Source of the DNA: Bacillus vallismortis
GTDB lineage: Bacteria; Bacillota; Bacilli; Bacillales; Bacillaceae
DNA length: 64,000 bases
Assembly: GCF_040784915.1 (NCBI RefSeq)
Contig: NZ_CP160797.1
Coordinates: 1,007,001 to 1,071,000, forward strand
Direction: 5' to 3'
Shown: positions 63,145-64,000 of the stretch, piece by piece
Position numbering within the stretch: the stretch's first letter is position 1
How the letters are laid out: each line of letters starts with the position of its first letter
Program-made: the position numbers and the translations under genes
Notes under the pieces: model-generated
Told to the model about the DNA's origin: nothing
Databases searched by the model: none
What the model saw: the letters and a program-made list of their open reading frames with translations, nothing else

Positions 63145-64000
63145 ATGGAATATACCAGTATAGCAGACACCGAAATAAAAGCCTCCAGAATCGGCCTGGG
63201 CACATGGGCGATTGGCGGAACCATGTGGGGAGGCACTGACGAGAAACAATCAATCAAAACCATCCGCGCCGCTCTTGATGAGGGGATCACACTGATTGAC
63301 ACCGCTCCGGCCTACGGCTTCGGGCAGTCCGAGGAAACCGTCGGGAAGGCGATCAAGGAGCACGGCAAAAGAGATCAGGTGATTCTCGCAACGAAAACGG
63401 CTGTGGACTGGAAGAACAACCAGCTCTTCCGCCATGCGAATAGAGCGAGAATCATAGAGGAAGTCGAGGCTTCTTTGAAACGGCTGCAAACGGATTATAT
63501 TGATCTTTATCAGGTGCATTGGCCCGATCCGCTTGTGCCAATTGAAGAAACGGCGGAAGTCATGAAGGAATTATATGATGCCGGCAAAATCAGGGCGATT
63601 GGCGTCAGTAACTTTTCAGTTGAACAATTGGATACATTTCGCGCCATTGCACCGCTTCAAACGATTCAGCCTCCATATAATTTGTTTGAAAGAGAAATTG
63701 AAGAGAATGTTCTTCCATATGCGAAAGACAAACAGATTACAACGATATTATACGGCAGTTTATGCAGAGGGCTGCTAACAGGTAAAATGACCGAAGAGTA
63801 CACGTTTGAGGGCGACGATCTGCGAAATCATGATCCAAAATTCCAGCAGCCCCGTTTTAAAGAGTATCTTTCTGCTGTTCATCAGTTGGATGAGCTGGCG
63901 CAGACACGTTATGGAAAATCAGTGATTCACTTGGCCGTCAGATGGATCTTAGATCAGCCGGGAGCGGATATCGCTCTTTGGGGGGCGAGAAAGCCTGAGC
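63145..64000 (+). CDS. yhdN: YhdN, aldo/keto reductase (AKR11B), 3' end outside window
   Basis: 285 residues are visible of a protein of about 331. It is a TIM-barrel aldo/keto reductase: Gly-Leu-Gly-Thr-Trp-Ala-Ile-Gly-Gly near the start, Asp-Thr-Ala-Pro-Ala-Tyr-Gly with the catalytic Asp and Tyr (about 52 and 57), Ala-Thr-Lys-Thr (Lys about 89) and Tyr-Gln-Val-His-Trp-Pro (His about 123). It uses NADPH to reduce aldehydes such as methylglyoxal and is a general stress protein. ATG at 63145 follows AAGAAGGAGTGG. The frame is open to the end of the window. Confidence 0.93.
   Translation, partial: MEYTSIADTEIKASRIGLGTWAIGGTMWGGTDEKQSIKTIRAALDEGITLIDTAPAYGFGQSEETVGKAIKEHGKRDQVILATKTAVDWKNNQLFRHANRARIIEEVEASLKRLQTDYIDLYQVHWPDPLVPIEETAEVMKELYDAGKIRAIGVSNFSVEQLDTFRAIAPLQTIQPPYNLFEREIEENVLPYAKDKQITTILYGSLCRGLLTGKMTEEYTFEGDDLRNHDPKFQQPRFKEYLSAVHQLDELAQTRYGKSVIHLAVRWILDQPGADIALWGARKPE

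Overview
This window is chromosomal DNA from a member of the Bacillus subtilis group. Almost every gene is recognisable as the B. subtilis yhb-yhc-glp-yhd segment in the same order (yhbB, trmL/cspR, yhbD, bactofilins, prkA, ... sigM, yhdN). Gene starts carry strong GGAGG-type ribosome sites with frequent GTG/TTG codons. Promoter types for sigma A, B, D and M, a CcpA cre site, CodY boxes and Pho boxes fit Bacillus regulation. Several residues differ from strain 168 as I remember it, so a close relative or divergent strain is likely; I cannot name it. No rRNA, tRNA, CRISPR or intact mobile element was found.

Layout. 1-6.8 kb: end of yhbB, tRNA methyltransferase TrmL, YhbD, two bactofilins, the PrkA kinase and YhbH. 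6.9-10.7 kb: a MarR-controlled efflux operon (YhbJ adaptor, YhcA transporter, YhcB flavodoxin-like protein, YhcC). 10.8-14.6 kb: the YhcE-I ABC transporter unit with its GntR regulator. 14.6-18.8 kb: cold-shock protein CspB, MetQ-like lipoprotein YhcJ, diguanylate cyclase DgcK and cystine transporter TcyP. 18.8-20.4 kb: a variable patch with a gene fragment, a PadR/DUF2812 pair and what looks like a rap-phr relic. 20.4-31.9 kb: spore-type proteins (YhcM, YhcN, YhcQ), a metallopeptidase-like membrane protein, the wall-anchored nuclease YhcR with its sortase SrtD, then YhcT-YhcX. 32.0-33.2 kb: an AT-rich patch with a MepB-family gene and a decayed transposase. 33.2-41.4 kb: aminotransferase YhxA, the glycerol regulon glpP-glpF-glpK-glpD with two antitermination leaders, and phosphoglucomutase PgcA. 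41.5-44.6 kb: YhcY/YhcZ two-component system, azoreductase and small proteins. 44.6-52.9 kb: autolysins LytF and LytE flanking NsrR, YgxB, SpoVR and PhoA. 52.9-64 kb: citR/citA, YhdF, amino-acid transporters, a broken yhdI, YhdJ, the sigM-yhdL-yhdK operon and the start of yhdN.

How the genes work together. GlpF imports glycerol, GlpK phosphorylates it and GlpD oxidises it; GlpP with glycerol-3-phosphate opens the leader terminators. SigM is held by the YhdL/YhdK membrane anti-sigma pair. SrtD is encoded directly after its wall substrate YhcR. PrkA, YhbH and SpoVR, a trio that co-occurs widely in bacteria, are all present here but in two places. Nothing amounts to a convincing new system. The least explained parts are the two accessory patches (18.8-20.4 and 32.0-33.2 kb), the phoA-lytE gap, and the doubly frameshifted yhdI.
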